Positions 16,181 to 24,449 of a DNA stretch of 31,733 bases are shown in pieces (position 1 is the stretch's first letter; each line of letters opens with the position of its first letter). The position numbers were made by a program, and so were the translations under genes. The notes beneath the pieces are model-generated. The model ran no database searches. It saw nothing but the letters and a program-made list of their open reading frames with translations, and was not told the DNA's origin. The DNA comes from Bacteroidales bacterium. Lineage in GTDB: Bacteria > Bacteroidota > Bacteroidia > Bacteroidales > UBA932. The stretch covers positions 1 to 31,733 of the forward strand of contig SFJA01000016.1 in the NCBI GenBank assembly GCA_004556005.1, written 5' to 3'.

Positions 16181-17478
16181 ATTATCGAGTAATCCCCCGC
16201 GCGCGCTTCCATATTGATGCTGCGCATTCCTCCAGTATATTTGAGGAGTTCCTCGGGAAGTCTGACGGACAGTTCCGTATCTGAGTCGGAGAAGTTGCAA
16301 ATCACGACCGCAGCACCGTGCCCATCGTAGCGTGCAAATGCGAACATATTGTCCCTGTTCCACTTACAGTCATTCTGAAGGTAGCACAAATCCCAGTTTG
16401 AGCCCTGTCTCATAAGCGGAGACGCGGCCGTCTGCATCAGTTCAAGATAGCGCCTGTAACAGTCGAGACTGTCCGTATCGGCGGCGTCGTTGAGTTTGAT
16501 TGCCTTGCCTGTTCTTGCGAAATGTGCAGCCCTGCGTACACCAGAAGGTGAAGTGAAGTCATATATCGATGTCCTGCCGTTGTCTGTTTCGGCGGCATCG
16601 TCCATCCATTCCTGTCCGTAATACAACATAAATGACGCTTCATTGAACAGCACGCTGAAAGCAAGTTCTGCCCAAGGGTAGCGTCTGCCGTTGTTCCAAA
16701 AGCGGGAGGCAAGTCGCTGTTCGTCGTGATTCTCCAGGAAATTCAGCATTGCACCCTGAATCTCAGCCTGCCATTGCCAATTGGAGGTAAGTGCCGTTGC
16801 GGAACAGTTTCCATTTGATATGGCACGCAGTATGTCATAGCTTCCTGACTTGTCGTAAAGTATGTCTATAGAAGAAGTTGACAGATATCTTCTATAGTTT
16901 TCCTTTATATAGGTTTCTGCGACAAAAACAAGTCCGGGGAATGCTGAACGCGTCCTCCTTACAACTTCCCCGAGAGCTTCAGCCGATACCAGTTCGACCA
17001 TATCGCAGCGGAATCCGTCAATGCCCTTGTTTGCCCAGAAGCAGAGTATGTCAACCATCTTGTCAACTGTTGAAGGGTCGTTCCAGTTGACCTTGCGAGT
17101 ATCTGTCCAGTCACCGTCACAATGGTCGAAACAAGGAAGGTCTCCTGCATAACTGCGGCCTACGTGGTTTGGTATGTAATCTATCATTATCTTGATGCCG
17201 GCAAGATGGGCCCTCTTAATCAAAAGCTCAAACTCGTGCATCCTTTTATCTTCATTGTCAGCAAGATATGGATTGACATCATACCAATCAATGATAGCAT
17301 AAGGGCTACCCGGGCAGCCCTTTGTAAATGGGGTTCCGCTTTCGTGTCTCGGAACGCCAGTGAGCCATAGGTAATCAACGCCAAGTGTCTTGAGATATGA
17401 AAAAGCTTTGCCGGTCCAATCCGAAAAATGACCTTTTCCCCACAAACGGGGCAACGCTTGATAAATAATCTGTTTCAT
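16165..17478 (-). CDS. Cytoplasmic GH13 family alpha-glucan enzyme (amylase-like)
   Basis: Glycoside hydrolase family 13, 437 residues, with the conserved regions: DYIPNH (100-105), GFRCD with nucleophile Asp159, FVAETY with acid/base Glu188, and ENHDEQR with Asp252. After the TIM barrel is a short beta C-domain (about 355-437). No signal peptide is present, so unlike Sus-type amylases it should act in the cytoplasm, perhaps on glycogen or imported maltooligosaccharides. Hydrolase versus transglycosidase and exact substrate cannot be told. No carbohydrate-uptake genes are nearby. Its -7 box lies 4 bases before the ATG; the 3' end overlaps rarA by 16 bases. Confidence 0.85.
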   Translation of the reverse strand: MKQIIYQALPRLWGKGHFSDWTGKAFSYLKTLGVDYLWLTGVPRHESGTPFTKGCPGSPYAIIDWYDVNPYLADNEDKRMHEFELLIKRAHLAGIKIMIDYIPNHVGRSYAGDLPCFDHCDGDWTDTRKVNWNDPSTVDKMVDILCFWANKGIDGFRCDMVELVSAEALGEVVRRTRSAFPGLVFVAETYIKENYRRYLSTSSIDILYDKSGSYDILRAISNGNCSATALTSNWQWQAEIQGAMLNFLENHDEQRLASRFWNNGRRYPWAELAFSVLFNEASFMLYYGQEWMDDAAETDNGRTSIYDFTSPSGVRRAAHFARTGKAIKLNDAADTDSLDCYRRYLELMQTAASPLMRQGSNWDLCYLQNDCKWNRDNMFAFARYDGHGAAVVICNFSDSDTELSVRLPEELLKYTGGMRSINMEARAGDYSIIYFFV

Positions 17479-17482
17479 AGAA

Positions 17483-17490
17483 CAAATTTA
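17483..17490 (-). promoter_or_regulatory. -7 box of the GH13 gene, near-leaderless
   Basis: On the - strand, TAAATTTG matches TAnnTTTG exactly and ends 4 bases before the ATG at 17478, the closest of all such boxes here. No TTTG sits at the normal -33 distance. With the 163-base gap to tamL it suggests the GH13 gene is transcribed on its own. Confidence 0.5.
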
Positions 17491-17584
17491 ATATTTTTCA
17501 GCAAGATGAAAAAATTAAACTGCGTCAGATTTGGAAAAGAACACCTATTTCTTCTCATTTCAGCACCTTCTATTCAGACAGATA

Positions 17585-17606
17585 CCTGACCACTTCAAGT
17601 GTCAGG
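17585..17606 (-). terminator. Weak hairpin in the tamL-GH13 intergenic region
   Basis: CCTGA-C-CAC, loop TTCAA, GTG-TCAGG: an 8-bp stem with one bulged base, 36 bases past the tamL stop in its direction. No T-run follows. The rest of the 163-base gap (17479-17641) holds only the GH13 promoter region; I see no small gene. Confidence 0.3.
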
Positions 17607-17641
17607 AAGATGATATTGTTCAATACTGTACAGTTGGAAGA

Positions 17642-19786
17642 CTAGAAAGGATATCCAATTCCGAAATGCAGGGCAAGACTCTGGGTATTAAGCCATTGTG
17701 AAGGGCCTATCCAGCGCTGCCCTACATCTCTTCCCGGGTCGTATGCCTTGACGCCAAGGTCGAGACGCGCGACGATCAAGTCCAGGTTTATTCTGACACC
17801 GAAACCCCAGTCGGCAGCTATGGTCCTCAGCAAGTCCAGTTTTTCGGATTTGAGGTTCCATACGTTGCCGGCTTCTGCAAACAGGGCACCCTCAATTTTC
17901 CAGAACATCTTGAAACGGAATTCGACATCGGCCTCAAGCTTGAAGTCTCCTGTCTGGCTCGGGATGGTGAAAATCTGGCTCTGCTTGGAGTCGCCGGGAC
18001 CCAGGGTTCTTGCCTGCCAGCCGCGCATACTGCTCGCGCCGCCACAGTAGAATTGTTCCTCGAAAGGCAGGTAGCTGGAGTTGCCGTAGGCGTGTCCGGC
18101 TCCGATATCCAGGCGTGTGGCTATGCTGTTCTGCGCGTCTCTGCCTACCCGAAAGGTCCTGCCCAGCGTGAGCTGTCCCCTGATGTACTGCGTGTAAGGT
18201 GCCCCGAGTATCATTGCCTGACCGTCTTTGCCCGTAGGCATAAACCGGCGGAAAAGGCTGAGGAAGTTGCCGGAGAGACTCAAGTTGAGCCTTTCGTAGC
18301 TATATGACTCCTTCGGAACCAGTTCGGTACTTGTTGTATGGTAAATGAATCCGTTCAATCCTGCATCGAAATGACTGCTGTAGGTATCGTGCATAAACGG
18401 ATTGTGTGACAGGTTTTCTTCAAATTCAGGATCCACCCGGCTCAGTCTTACGAAGGTAGCGCTCAGAGGGAAGAATTGGCAGAAAATGTTGTTATGGAAG
18501 CGCCAGTTGTAGCCGTAGGCGACATTGGCGACGTTTCGGGTAAATTCCGGTCTGCTCTGGAAATTATAGGAAGCCATTATGTCGGTTCTCGGAATGTTGG
18601 AGCCGGCAAATACGCTTGTAGGCAGTCCGAGGAAACGGGGCAGGCTCAGGGTGGCGTTTACACCCAGTTCGGTAGAATTGACCTTGTCTGAAGGCCGGTA
18701 CTGGAAATTGCCGTTAAAACCTATGTTGAGCGACTCCCCGCCGTGGAAGATGTTCTTGTGATACCAGCTGATCTGTGGAGAGATACCAATGAGCGCAGAC
18801 GAGCTGTAGGACAGTTCGCAGTTGAGTTTGGAACCCTGACGGTTGGACTCGGCAAGCCTTATGTTGCAGTCAACCAGAGCCGAGTCGGACTGAGAAAGCT
18901 CCATAGTGACGCCATTGAATATCCTCAGAGAAGAAAAGCGGTTGTATGTTGTGTTGACAATGTCGTCGCTGAAGGTCATTCCAGGTTTTATCAGGTTATA
19001 TCCCTTTAGGATGTTTTCACGGAAAGGCACTGATTCAGAGTGGCTTATGCTAACGTTTCCGAAACTGAACCTGGAAATGGGCCCGTCTTCTTCCGGACTT
19101 TCGTTTCGGGTATAGCCCTTGATCGCATATTCCATTTTGACAAAACCCGGAGTCAGGGTGTCAACGGAAAAGAAGTAGTTGTTCTTGCTGAAGTCAAAAT
19201 AACCTTTGTTGCGCAGCAGTTCGGCACTGCGCTGGCTTTCCTGTTCGAGAATTTCTTCGGAAAGGAATTGTCCGGTCTTGAGCAACTGACCGAGAGTGTC
19301 GGCAAAAAAGTCCGCCTCGAAGTCAGGGTTGCCCCCCGGAAGCTTGTAAACTATGCTGTCTATGCGGTAGCGCCTGCCAAGTGTAACGATGTAATCCACC
19401 GTTGCCAATCCTTTCCCGGTGATTACCTGTGCATCGACGTTAGAGTCGTAGTAACCTAAATATTCCAGCCTCTTCCTGATATTCTGCTTGGAACTTTCGA
19501 CAAGGGATGGATTAAAAACCACCGGCGCCCTGCCGAGTTTTTCGAACAGCCTGTCAAATAAGCCGCCCTTGCCTGAGGAAAGGTTGTAAACCAGGAGTCC
19601 TGGACTCCAGGGATCAGCCTGCTGCCTCACGTACTGCGAAAGCTGGGATACTTTAAAATCAGGGTCGTTTACAATGCTGATCCTGTTTTCCTTAAGTCTG
19701 TACTGGCCCTCCTGAAGCACCCTTGTGGTACTGCAGGAAGCGAGAATGAGTATCAGCAGAGTTATGATTGGACTTTTATGTTTCAT
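17642..19786 (-). CDS. tamL: TamL, BamA/TamA-family outer-membrane lipoprotein
   Basis: An Omp85-superfamily protein of 714 residues. The signal is a lipobox (ILASC, Cys18) instead of a plain signal peptide, the mark of the Bacteroidota TamL variant. POTRA-like segments fill about residues 25-300 (RKRLEYLGYYDSNVDAQV, LGRRYRIDSIVY, ELLRNKGYFDFSKNNYFF). The 16-strand barrel follows, with the late conserved block EEQFYCGGASSMRGWQARTLGPG (the (V/I)RG(Y/F)-type motif is MRGW here) and the final strand LALHFGIGYPF. The protein is expected to insert or assemble outer-membrane components with TamB; no tamB is in this window. Its ATG overlaps the stop of the upstream methyltransferase gene (ATGA). Confidence 0.88.
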   Translation of the reverse strand: MKHKSPIITLLILILASCSTTRVLQEGQYRLKENRISIVNDPDFKVSQLSQYVRQQADPWSPGLLVYNLSSGKGGLFDRLFEKLGRAPVVFNPSLVESSKQNIRKRLEYLGYYDSNVDAQVITGKGLATVDYIVTLGRRYRIDSIVYKLPGGNPDFEADFFADTLGQLLKTGQFLSEEILEQESQRSAELLRNKGYFDFSKNNYFFSVDTLTPGFVKMEYAIKGYTRNESPEEDGPISRFSFGNVSISHSESVPFRENILKGYNLIKPGMTFSDDIVNTTYNRFSSLRIFNGVTMELSQSDSALVDCNIRLAESNRQGSKLNCELSYSSSALIGISPQISWYHKNIFHGGESLNIGFNGNFQYRPSDKVNSTELGVNATLSLPRFLGLPTSVFAGSNIPRTDIMASYNFQSRPEFTRNVANVAYGYNWRFHNNIFCQFFPLSATFVRLSRVDPEFEENLSHNPFMHDTYSSHFDAGLNGFIYHTTSTELVPKESYSYERLNLSLSGNFLSLFRRFMPTGKDGQAMILGAPYTQYIRGQLTLGRTFRVGRDAQNSIATRLDIGAGHAYGNSSYLPFEEQFYCGGASSMRGWQARTLGPGDSKQSQIFTIPSQTGDFKLEADVEFRFKMFWKIEGALFAEAGNVWNLKSEKLDLLRTIAADWGFGVRINLDLIVARLDLGVKAYDPGRDVGQRWIGPSQWLNTQSLALHFGIGYPF

Positions 19787-20487
19787 TTCGGGCGGCAGAA
19801 TTGGGAAAGACAGACTGCTGTAGCTACGGCAACGTTGAGCGATTCCGCTGCAGAGCCCGCGGCTTTAGGTATAAGAATCCTGCGGCTGACCCCGGCGGCG
19901 CAGGCGTCGCTGATCCCGTGCGATTCGTTGCCCATTACTATCAGGGCATCAGAGGAAAGCGGAGTGGAGTAGATGTCATCTCCGTCAAGGAAAGTGCCGT
20001 ACACTTCCCTGCCGCCGCTGCGGAAGTTCCTGCAGAGCCCGGGAATGTCGGTATATGCGAAATTGCAGCGGAAAAGCGATCCCATAGTCGATTGGATTAC
20101 CTTGGGATTGTACAGTTCGACGCTGTCCGGAGAGGCAAATACAGCCTTTACCCCGAACCAGTCCGCCGTGCGAATGATGGTTCCCATATTTCCGGGGTCG
20201 CGCACTCCGTCTAGAGCGAGATAAAGACCCGGAGCAGCCGTATCAGGAAGCGTTTCCTTTTTCCGCAGAACCGCAAGCACCGGGCTTGGACTGCTCAGGG
20301 AACTGATACGCGCCATAGCGGCATCACCTATCATATCTCGTCTCCAGATGGAAACCGGTTCGTAGCCTGAGGCAAGCGCTTCACCAAGCATTTTTTCTCC
20401 TTCCACGACAAAAAGTGAGAGTTTGTCGCGGTATTTTTTCTCGGAAAGCGAGCGTATCAACTTTATTTCTGCGTTTGTAAGCTGCAT
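19783..20487 (-). CDS. TrmH/SpoU family RNA 2'-O-methyltransferase
   Basis: The 234-residue SPOUT enzyme has an N-terminal substrate-binding region resembling SpoU_sub_bind (KKYRDKLSLFVVEGEKMLGEAL). The three SpoU motifs follow: LDGVRDPGNMGTIIRTA (92-108, Arg106 predicted catalytic), IVMGNESHGIS (183-193), and LIPKAAGSAAESLNVAVA (205-222) forming the SAM knot. It methylates ribose 2'-OH in rRNA or tRNA; the target is not predictable. A TTG at 20496 in frame would add three residues, but the ATG at 20487 follows an exact -7 box by 6 bases and is chosen. First gene of a coupled pair with tamL. Confidence 0.88.
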   Translation of the reverse strand: MQLTNAEIKLIRSLSEKKYRDKLSLFVVEGEKMLGEALASGYEPVSIWRRDMIGDAAMARISSLSSPSPVLAVLRKKETLPDTAAPGLYLALDGVRDPGNMGTIIRTADWFGVKAVFASPDSVELYNPKVIQSTMGSLFRCNFAYTDIPGLCRNFRSGGREVYGTFLDGDDIYSTPLSSDALIVMGNESHGISDACAAGVSRRILIPKAAGSAAESLNVAVATAVCLSQFCRPK

Positions 20488-20493
20488 AACACA

Positions 20494-20501
20494 CAAAATT
20501 A
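20494..20501 (-). promoter_or_regulatory. -7 box of the methyltransferase-tamL operon, near-leaderless
   Basis: On the - strand, TAATTTTG matches TAnnTTTG exactly and ends 6 bases before the ATG at 20487. The -33 element is not clear. It lies 12 bases from the divergent yegP -7 box, so the two promoters occupy the same 65-base region. Confidence 0.5.
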
Positions 20502-20513
20502 ATCAATTCTTTT

Positions 20514-20521
20514 TATATTTG
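20514..20521 (+). promoter_or_regulatory. -7 box of the yegP-like gene
   Basis: TATATTTG matches TAnnTTTG exactly. It lies 31 bases before the ATG at 20553, giving a short leader (ending in an A-rich stretch, as is usual for Bacteroidota translation starts). No exact -33 TTTG at normal spacing. Confidence 0.5.
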
Positions 20522-20552
20522 TAGGTAACAATTATCAAAAACCGGAACAATA

Positions 20553-20888
20553 ATGGGTAAATTTGTAGTAACCACAAGGAAGAACGGAGATTTTCAGTTC
20601 GTTCTCAAAGCAACCAACGGACAGGTCATTCTTTCAAGCCAGGGCTATTCAACCAAGGCAAACTGCCTCAACGGCGTAGAGTCTGTCAAGAAGAACAGCC
20701 AGATTGAGGACCGTTTCGAAATCAAGGAAGCAAAGGATGGCAGCCCATTCTTTAACCTCAAGTCATCAAACGGACAGATCATCGGCTCCAGCCAGATGTA
20801 TTCTTCCGAGCGCTCAATGAAGGAAGGCATTGCTTCAGTTATGAAAAATGCTCCCGAGGCCGAGGTTGTAGAGGAACTCGAACAGTAA
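20553..20888 (+). CDS. YegP family protein (tandem DUF1508)
   Basis: The 111-residue product has two DUF1508 repeats of ~48 residues: GDFQFVLKATNGQVILSSQGY (12-32) and GSPFFNLKSSNGQIIGSSQMY (63-83), each followed by a helix ending in a GV/GIxSV block. This is the normal length for the duplicated form. The family is small, soluble and of unknown function. It ends in an acidic tail (EAEVVEELEQ). It stands alone between a divergent promoter and a good terminator, so it is monocistronic. Confidence 0.9.
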   Translation: MGKFVVTTRKNGDFQFVLKATNGQVILSSQGYSTKANCLNGVESVKKNSQIEDRFEIKEAKDGSPFFNLKSSNGQIIGSSQMYSSERSMKEGIASVMKNAPEAEVVEELEQ

Positions 20889-20913
20889 GATTCCCGGATT
20901 CTGCAACCTGACT

Positions 20914-20943
20914 GGGTGACAGTCCGACAATGGTCTGTCACCC
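20914..20943 (+). terminator. Rho-independent-type terminator of yegP
   Basis: A perfect 9-bp stem GGGTGACAG (20914-20922) / CTGTCACCC (20935-20943) with a 12-base loop, followed by TTTCATTT. It starts 26 bases after the yegP stop codon. The remaining 118-base gap to the next gene shows no further clear element. Confidence 0.75.
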
Positions 20944-21006
20944 TTTCATTTAAGTAAGATGAAAGAAATAAACTCCTTCTTCAAATAACCAGTTCTAAGC
21001 AAAGCA

Positions 21007-22659
21007 ATGGTCAGGATATACTGCAAGAATACCGGAACCTTCAAGGAATTTCCCGAAGGAACCACCCTGCTGGATATGGTGGATCAATTTGAGTTCGACA
21101 AGCCTTACCAGATTATCTCCGCAAAGGTAAACAACGTCTCCGAAGGACTCAAGTTCAGGGTTTACAACAACCGTGACGTCGAATTTCTTGACTACAGGTC
21201 ATATAGCGGACGCAATGTTTACAGCCGTTCGATATGCTTTCTTCTGTACAAGGCTGCACGGGATATTTTCCCGGACTGCAAGCTTGTGATACGCAGGCCC
21301 ATTTCCAAGGGCTATTTCTGCAAGCTCGAAAAGGGCGACGGCAGTCCGGTTTCCGAAAGCGAACTAGGTCTGCTCAAGGAAAGGATGGAGGCTATCGTCT
21401 CGAAGGACATCCCCTTCCGCCGGCACGACGTGCAGATTGAGGAAGCGATCAGCCTTTTCCGCAGCCTTGGTCATCTTGACAAGGTAAGCCTGCTCGAGAC
21501 TTGCGGAGAGGTTTACGTGACCTACTACACGCTTGGCAGCACCGCAGATTATTTCTATGACGTTCTTGTCCCTAGCACCGGTTATCTGAGGATATGGGAC
21601 ATTTCTCCGTTTAACGGAGGAATTCTCCTGAGGGTTCCTGACAGACACAACCCCGAGCAGCTCGCCCCGTTCCGGGACCAGCCTAAAACTCTGGACGTTT
21701 TTGAGGAGACTCTCAGATGGAACAGAATAATGGGCCTGGACAATGCAGGTGACGTCAACCGTGCCTGTGCGTCCGGCAAGGCTTCGGACCTGATTCAGAT
21801 CGCCGAGGCTCTTCAGGAAAAGAAGATAGTCCAGATTGCGGAAGAGATCGAGGAACGCTACAACTCCGGCTCCGGTGCGCGCATAGTGCTGATTACAGGT
21901 CCTACAAGCAGTGGCAAGAGCACATTCTGCAAGAGGTTGAGCGTCCAGCTTATGGCTTGCGGACTCAGGCCGGTTTCATTCTCGACTGATGATTACTTCG
22001 TCAACCGGCTCGACACTCCAAAGCTCCCCGACGGCAACTATGACTTTGACAATTTTGAAACGGTTGATCATCGCTATCTGCAGGAAGACGTCATCAAACT
22101 CCTTGCAGGTGAGGAAGTTGAAGTGCCCGAATACAATTTTGTCACCGGCATCCGCGAGATGAACGGCAAGCGTCTCAAGCTTGCACCGGGCTCAATCCTG
22201 TTGATCGAGGGCATTCATGCGCTCAATCCTGCGCTTCTCGACAAGGTCCAGGACAATGTCAAATTCCGCATATTCATCAATACCATCACCAGCATCTCGC
22301 TGGATGAGCACAATTGCATCCCGACCAGCGACAACCGTCTCCTGCGGCGCATTGTAAGGGACTATAACAAAGGAGCTTACTCCGCCAGGGAAACAATCGC
22401 GAACTGGCCTGACGTCAGGCGTGCGGAAGTCAAGTGGATATATCCTTACCAGGAGGACGCCGACGTGCTGTTCAACTCCGCCTATCTGATAGAATTTGCC
22501 GTTCTCCGCAATCACGCCGAGGGAATCCTGCGGACGGTGCCGAAGAATTGTCCCGAATACAGCGAAGCCCGCAGGCTGCTGCAGTTTCTGCACTACTTCG
22601 TTCCGGTTTCGGACAAGGAAATACCGCCAACCTCATTCATGCGTTCGTTCATAGGCTAA
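21007..22659 (+). CDS. Nucleoside kinase with TGS and degenerate ThrRS-like N-terminal domains
   Basis: A 550-residue fusion. Residues 1-62 look like a TGS domain. Residues ~70-210 resemble the second (editing, SAD) domain of threonyl-tRNA synthetase: IFPDCKLVIRRPISKGYFC aligns with the ...LWP...G.VI..GFYY region. Residues ~285-480 are a uridine kinase/PRK-type P-loop kinase: Walker A GPTSSGKST (298-306, Lys304), STDDYF, and LLIEGIHALNP. The kinase half should phosphorylate a nucleoside such as uridine or cytidine; substrate is inferred. The expected HxxxH and CxxxH metal ligands of the editing domain are absent (Arg74, Phe78), so it is not an active editor. No clear promoter is seen after the yegP terminator. 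Confidence 0.85.
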   Translation: MVRIYCKNTGTFKEFPEGTTLLDMVDQFEFDKPYQIISAKVNNVSEGLKFRVYNNRDVEFLDYRSYSGRNVYSRSICFLLYKAARDIFPDCKLVIRRPISKGYFCKLEKGDGSPVSESELGLLKERMEAIVSKDIPFRRHDVQIEEAISLFRSLGHLDKVSLLETCGEVYVTYYTLGSTADYFYDVLVPSTGYLRIWDISPFNGGILLRVPDRHNPEQLAPFRDQPKTLDVFEETLRWNRIMGLDNAGDVNRACASGKASDLIQIAEALQEKKIVQIAEEIEERYNSGSGARIVLITGPTSSGKSTFCKRLSVQLMACGLRPVSFSTDDYFVNRLDTPKLPDGNYDFDNFETVDHRYLQEDVIKLLAGEEVEVPEYNFVTGIREMNGKRLKLAPGSILLIEGIHALNPALLDKVQDNVKFRIFINTITSISLDEHNCIPTSDNRLLRRIVRDYNKGAYSARETIANWPDVRRAEVKWIYPYQEDADVLFNSAYLIEFAVLRNHAEGILRTVPKNCPEYSEARRLLQFLHYFVPVSDKEIPPTSFMRSFIG

Positions 22660-22662
22660 AAT

Positions 22663-22694
22663 AAGAGACCGACCCTTTTCAGAGTCGGCCTCTT
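22663..22694. terminator. Bidirectional terminator between nucleoside kinase and pfp
   Basis: Arms AAGAG-A-CCGAC (22663-22673) and GTCGG-C-CTCTT (22684-22694) form two 5-bp stems around one A-C mismatch, with a 10-base loop. On the - strand the stem is followed by ATTTTAG, and on the + strand by GTCTATT. It fills most of the 59-base gap between the two convergent genes. Confidence 0.7.
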
Positions 22695-22718
22695 GTCTAT
22701 TCAGCTTGTCTTGCCCGT

Positions 22719-24359
22719 TTACTTGATGTGTTCGAGCTGAAGCGTTTTGGTGGTCTGGTCACAGACCTCGGTAGGTCCCCAGTACTGGATGGCGCCAGGG
22801 TAAACGTATTCGGTGTTGATTGCCCATGAGTCGCGGTGAGCGGCGAAGAACTTGAAAGGTTCGCCTTCGAGCTCTACAAGGGCCTTGCGGATTACCGGCT
22901 TCATTTTGCCATTGCGCTTCTCAAGGTTCATCATCATCGTGATAGGAACTCCACCTGCAATCCACTCCTCGGCAGGAGCCGTAGTGTTGCTGATAACGGA
23001 CATATAACCGGTCTTGCCGCAGGCAATAAGCCTTGAAGCATTGTAACCAAGTGAATAGCAGTAGTCTGCATCAAAGTTAGAAGGAGCTGCGCAACGACCC
23101 TCATAGCCGAAGAAGTGATGCTGGGCTGAGAATTTGCCGCAGTATTTGCCCTCTGCCTTCATTTCGGAAAGCCTCTTCGCAACCATTGAAGAGAGAAGTT
23201 TCTCGGTCTCGATGAGGGAAACCTGTACGTTGCCGTGTGGATCCCTGTCAAGAGCAAGCTGCCTTGCAACTCCGTCAGGAAGGCTGTTGAAAGTAGCGAG
23301 ATTATCAGCGGAGAGATGAGCCTTTACATAATCGATGACCTCCTCGCGGGCAACTGAAGCAGCCTCCTCGGTAGCAAGGGTGTCGTTGAGCTCAGCGATG
23401 AGTTTCTTGATTGCAGGAATAAACTCGATAAGTCCCTCAGGAATAAGGACGGTACCGAAATTGTTGCCGTTAGCTGCACGACGGGCAACGATCTCTGCGA
23501 TGTAGTTCACGATATCGTCAAGGCTCTGCTTTTTGGCTTCCACCTCCTCTGAGATGAGACAGATGTTAGGCTGGGTCTGAAGAGCGCACTCGAGAGCGAT
23601 GTGTGAAGCGCTGCGGCCCATCAGCTTGATGAAATGCCAGTACTTGCGAGCGGAATTGCAGTCCCTCTCGATGTTTCCGATAAGCTCGGAATAGGTCTTG
23701 CAGGCGGTATCGAAACCGAATGAAGTCTCGATCTGGCTGTTCTTGAGGTCACCGTCAATTGTCTTTGGACAACCAATGACCTGAACACCGTAATTCTTTG
23801 ATGCATAATACTCTGCAAGAACGCAGGCGTTGGTGTTGGAGTCGTCTCCACCGATAATCACGAGAGCCTTGATGCCAAGTTCGCGAAGAATCTCGATACC
23901 CTTTTCGAACTGCTCGGTCTCTTCGAGCTTTGTACGGCCTGAACCGATGATGTCAAATCCGCCAGTGTTGCGGTATTCGTCAATAAGAGCATCATCAAAC
24001 TCGATGTACTTGTGGTCAACAAGTCCGCCCGGGCCCATAAGGAAGCCATAAAGCTTGTTGGCAGGATTGATTGCCTTTACACCGTCATAAAGACCTGAAA
24101 TGACATTGTGTCCTCCCGGAGCCTGTCCGCCGGAAAGGATGATACCCACGTTGAATGACTGGCTGTCTGCGCTGCCTCCATCGGCGAAACGGACTACCGG
24201 CATTCCGTAGGTGTTAGGGAAAAGTGCCTTGATTTCCTCCTGATTGCCCACTGACTGGGTAGCTGCGCCCTCAACTGCCTTTACAGCACCCTTGAGAGCC
24301 TTAGGAAGCTTCGGCTGGTATGCAGCGCGAGCTACCTGAAGATTGGATTTGACTGACAT
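22719..24359 (-). CDS. pfp: Pyrophosphate--fructose 6-phosphate 1-phosphotransferase, long type
   Basis: Interconverts fructose 6-phosphate and fructose 1,6-bisphosphate using pyrophosphate instead of ATP. The 546-residue length fits the long PPi-PFK class. Key motifs: SGGQAPGGHN (76-85); IIGGDDSNTNA (168-178), where GGDD replaces the GGDGS of ATP enzymes and blocks ATP use; PKTIDGD (198-204) with the catalytic Asp; and GRSASH further on. The frame begins at 24416 but the first 19 residues look non-native; the ATG at 24359 (MSVKSNLQ) is chosen. Cytoplasmic, glycolysis/gluconeogenesis. Monocistronic, with a -7 box 34 bases upstream. Confidence 0.92.
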   Translation of the reverse strand: MSVKSNLQVARAAYQPKLPKALKGAVKAVEGAATQSVGNQEEIKALFPNTYGMPVVRFADGGSADSQSFNVGIILSGGQAPGGHNVISGLYDGVKAINPANKLYGFLMGPGGLVDHKYIEFDDALIDEYRNTGGFDIIGSGRTKLEETEQFEKGIEILRELGIKALVIIGGDDSNTNACVLAEYYASKNYGVQVIGCPKTIDGDLKNSQIETSFGFDTACKTYSELIGNIERDCNSARKYWHFIKLMGRSASHIALECALQTQPNICLISEEVEAKKQSLDDIVNYIAEIVARRAANGNNFGTVLIPEGLIEFIPAIKKLIAELNDTLATEEAASVAREEVIDYVKAHLSADNLATFNSLPDGVARQLALDRDPHGNVQVSLIETEKLLSSMVAKRLSEMKAEGKYCGKFSAQHHFFGYEGRCAAPSNFDADYCYSLGYNASRLIACGKTGYMSVISNTTAPAEEWIAGGVPITMMMNLEKRNGKMKPVIRKALVELEGEPFKFFAAHRDSWAINTEYVYPGAIQYWGPTEVCDQTTKTLQLEHIK

Positions 24360-24393
24360 AATGCAATATGTGATGTTTAATGTTTTCGGGGTA

Positions 24394-24401
24394 CAAATAT
24401 A
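24394..24401 (-). promoter_or_regulatory. -7 box of pfp
   Basis: On the - strand, TATATTTG matches TAnnTTTG exactly and lies 34 bases before the ATG at 24359, giving a short A-rich leader. No exact TTTG at the -33 position. Its location also supports the 24359 start over the upstream in-frame one. Confidence 0.5.
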
Positions 24402-24435
24402 CACAAATTCTGTCATTTCTTTTGGAGATAATGAT

Positions 24436-24443
24436 TATCTTTG
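24436..24443 (+). promoter_or_regulatory. -7 box of the ligA operon, near-leaderless
   Basis: TATCTTTG matches TAnnTTTG exactly and ends 6 bases before the ATG at 24450. The -33 region is poor (no TTTG about 19-21 bases upstream). It probably drives ligA, the YihY gene, rel and the downstream lipoprotein genes, since no gaps exist for internal promoters outside coding sequence. Confidence 0.55.
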
Positions 24444-24449
24444 TAAACT

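Noticed and set aside
16165..17478. Part of a Sus-like polysaccharide utilisation locus
   Set aside because: No SusC/SusD pair, no signal peptide on the enzyme, and no carbohydrate regulator in the window.
22719..24359. ATP-dependent 6-phosphofructokinase
   Set aside because: GGDD at 170-173 and the ~546-residue length mark the pyrophosphate-dependent enzyme.
22719..24416. Upstream start giving a 565-residue phosphofructokinase
   Set aside because: The extra 19 residues cover the -7 box and leader; the ATG at 24359 gives the expected N-terminus.
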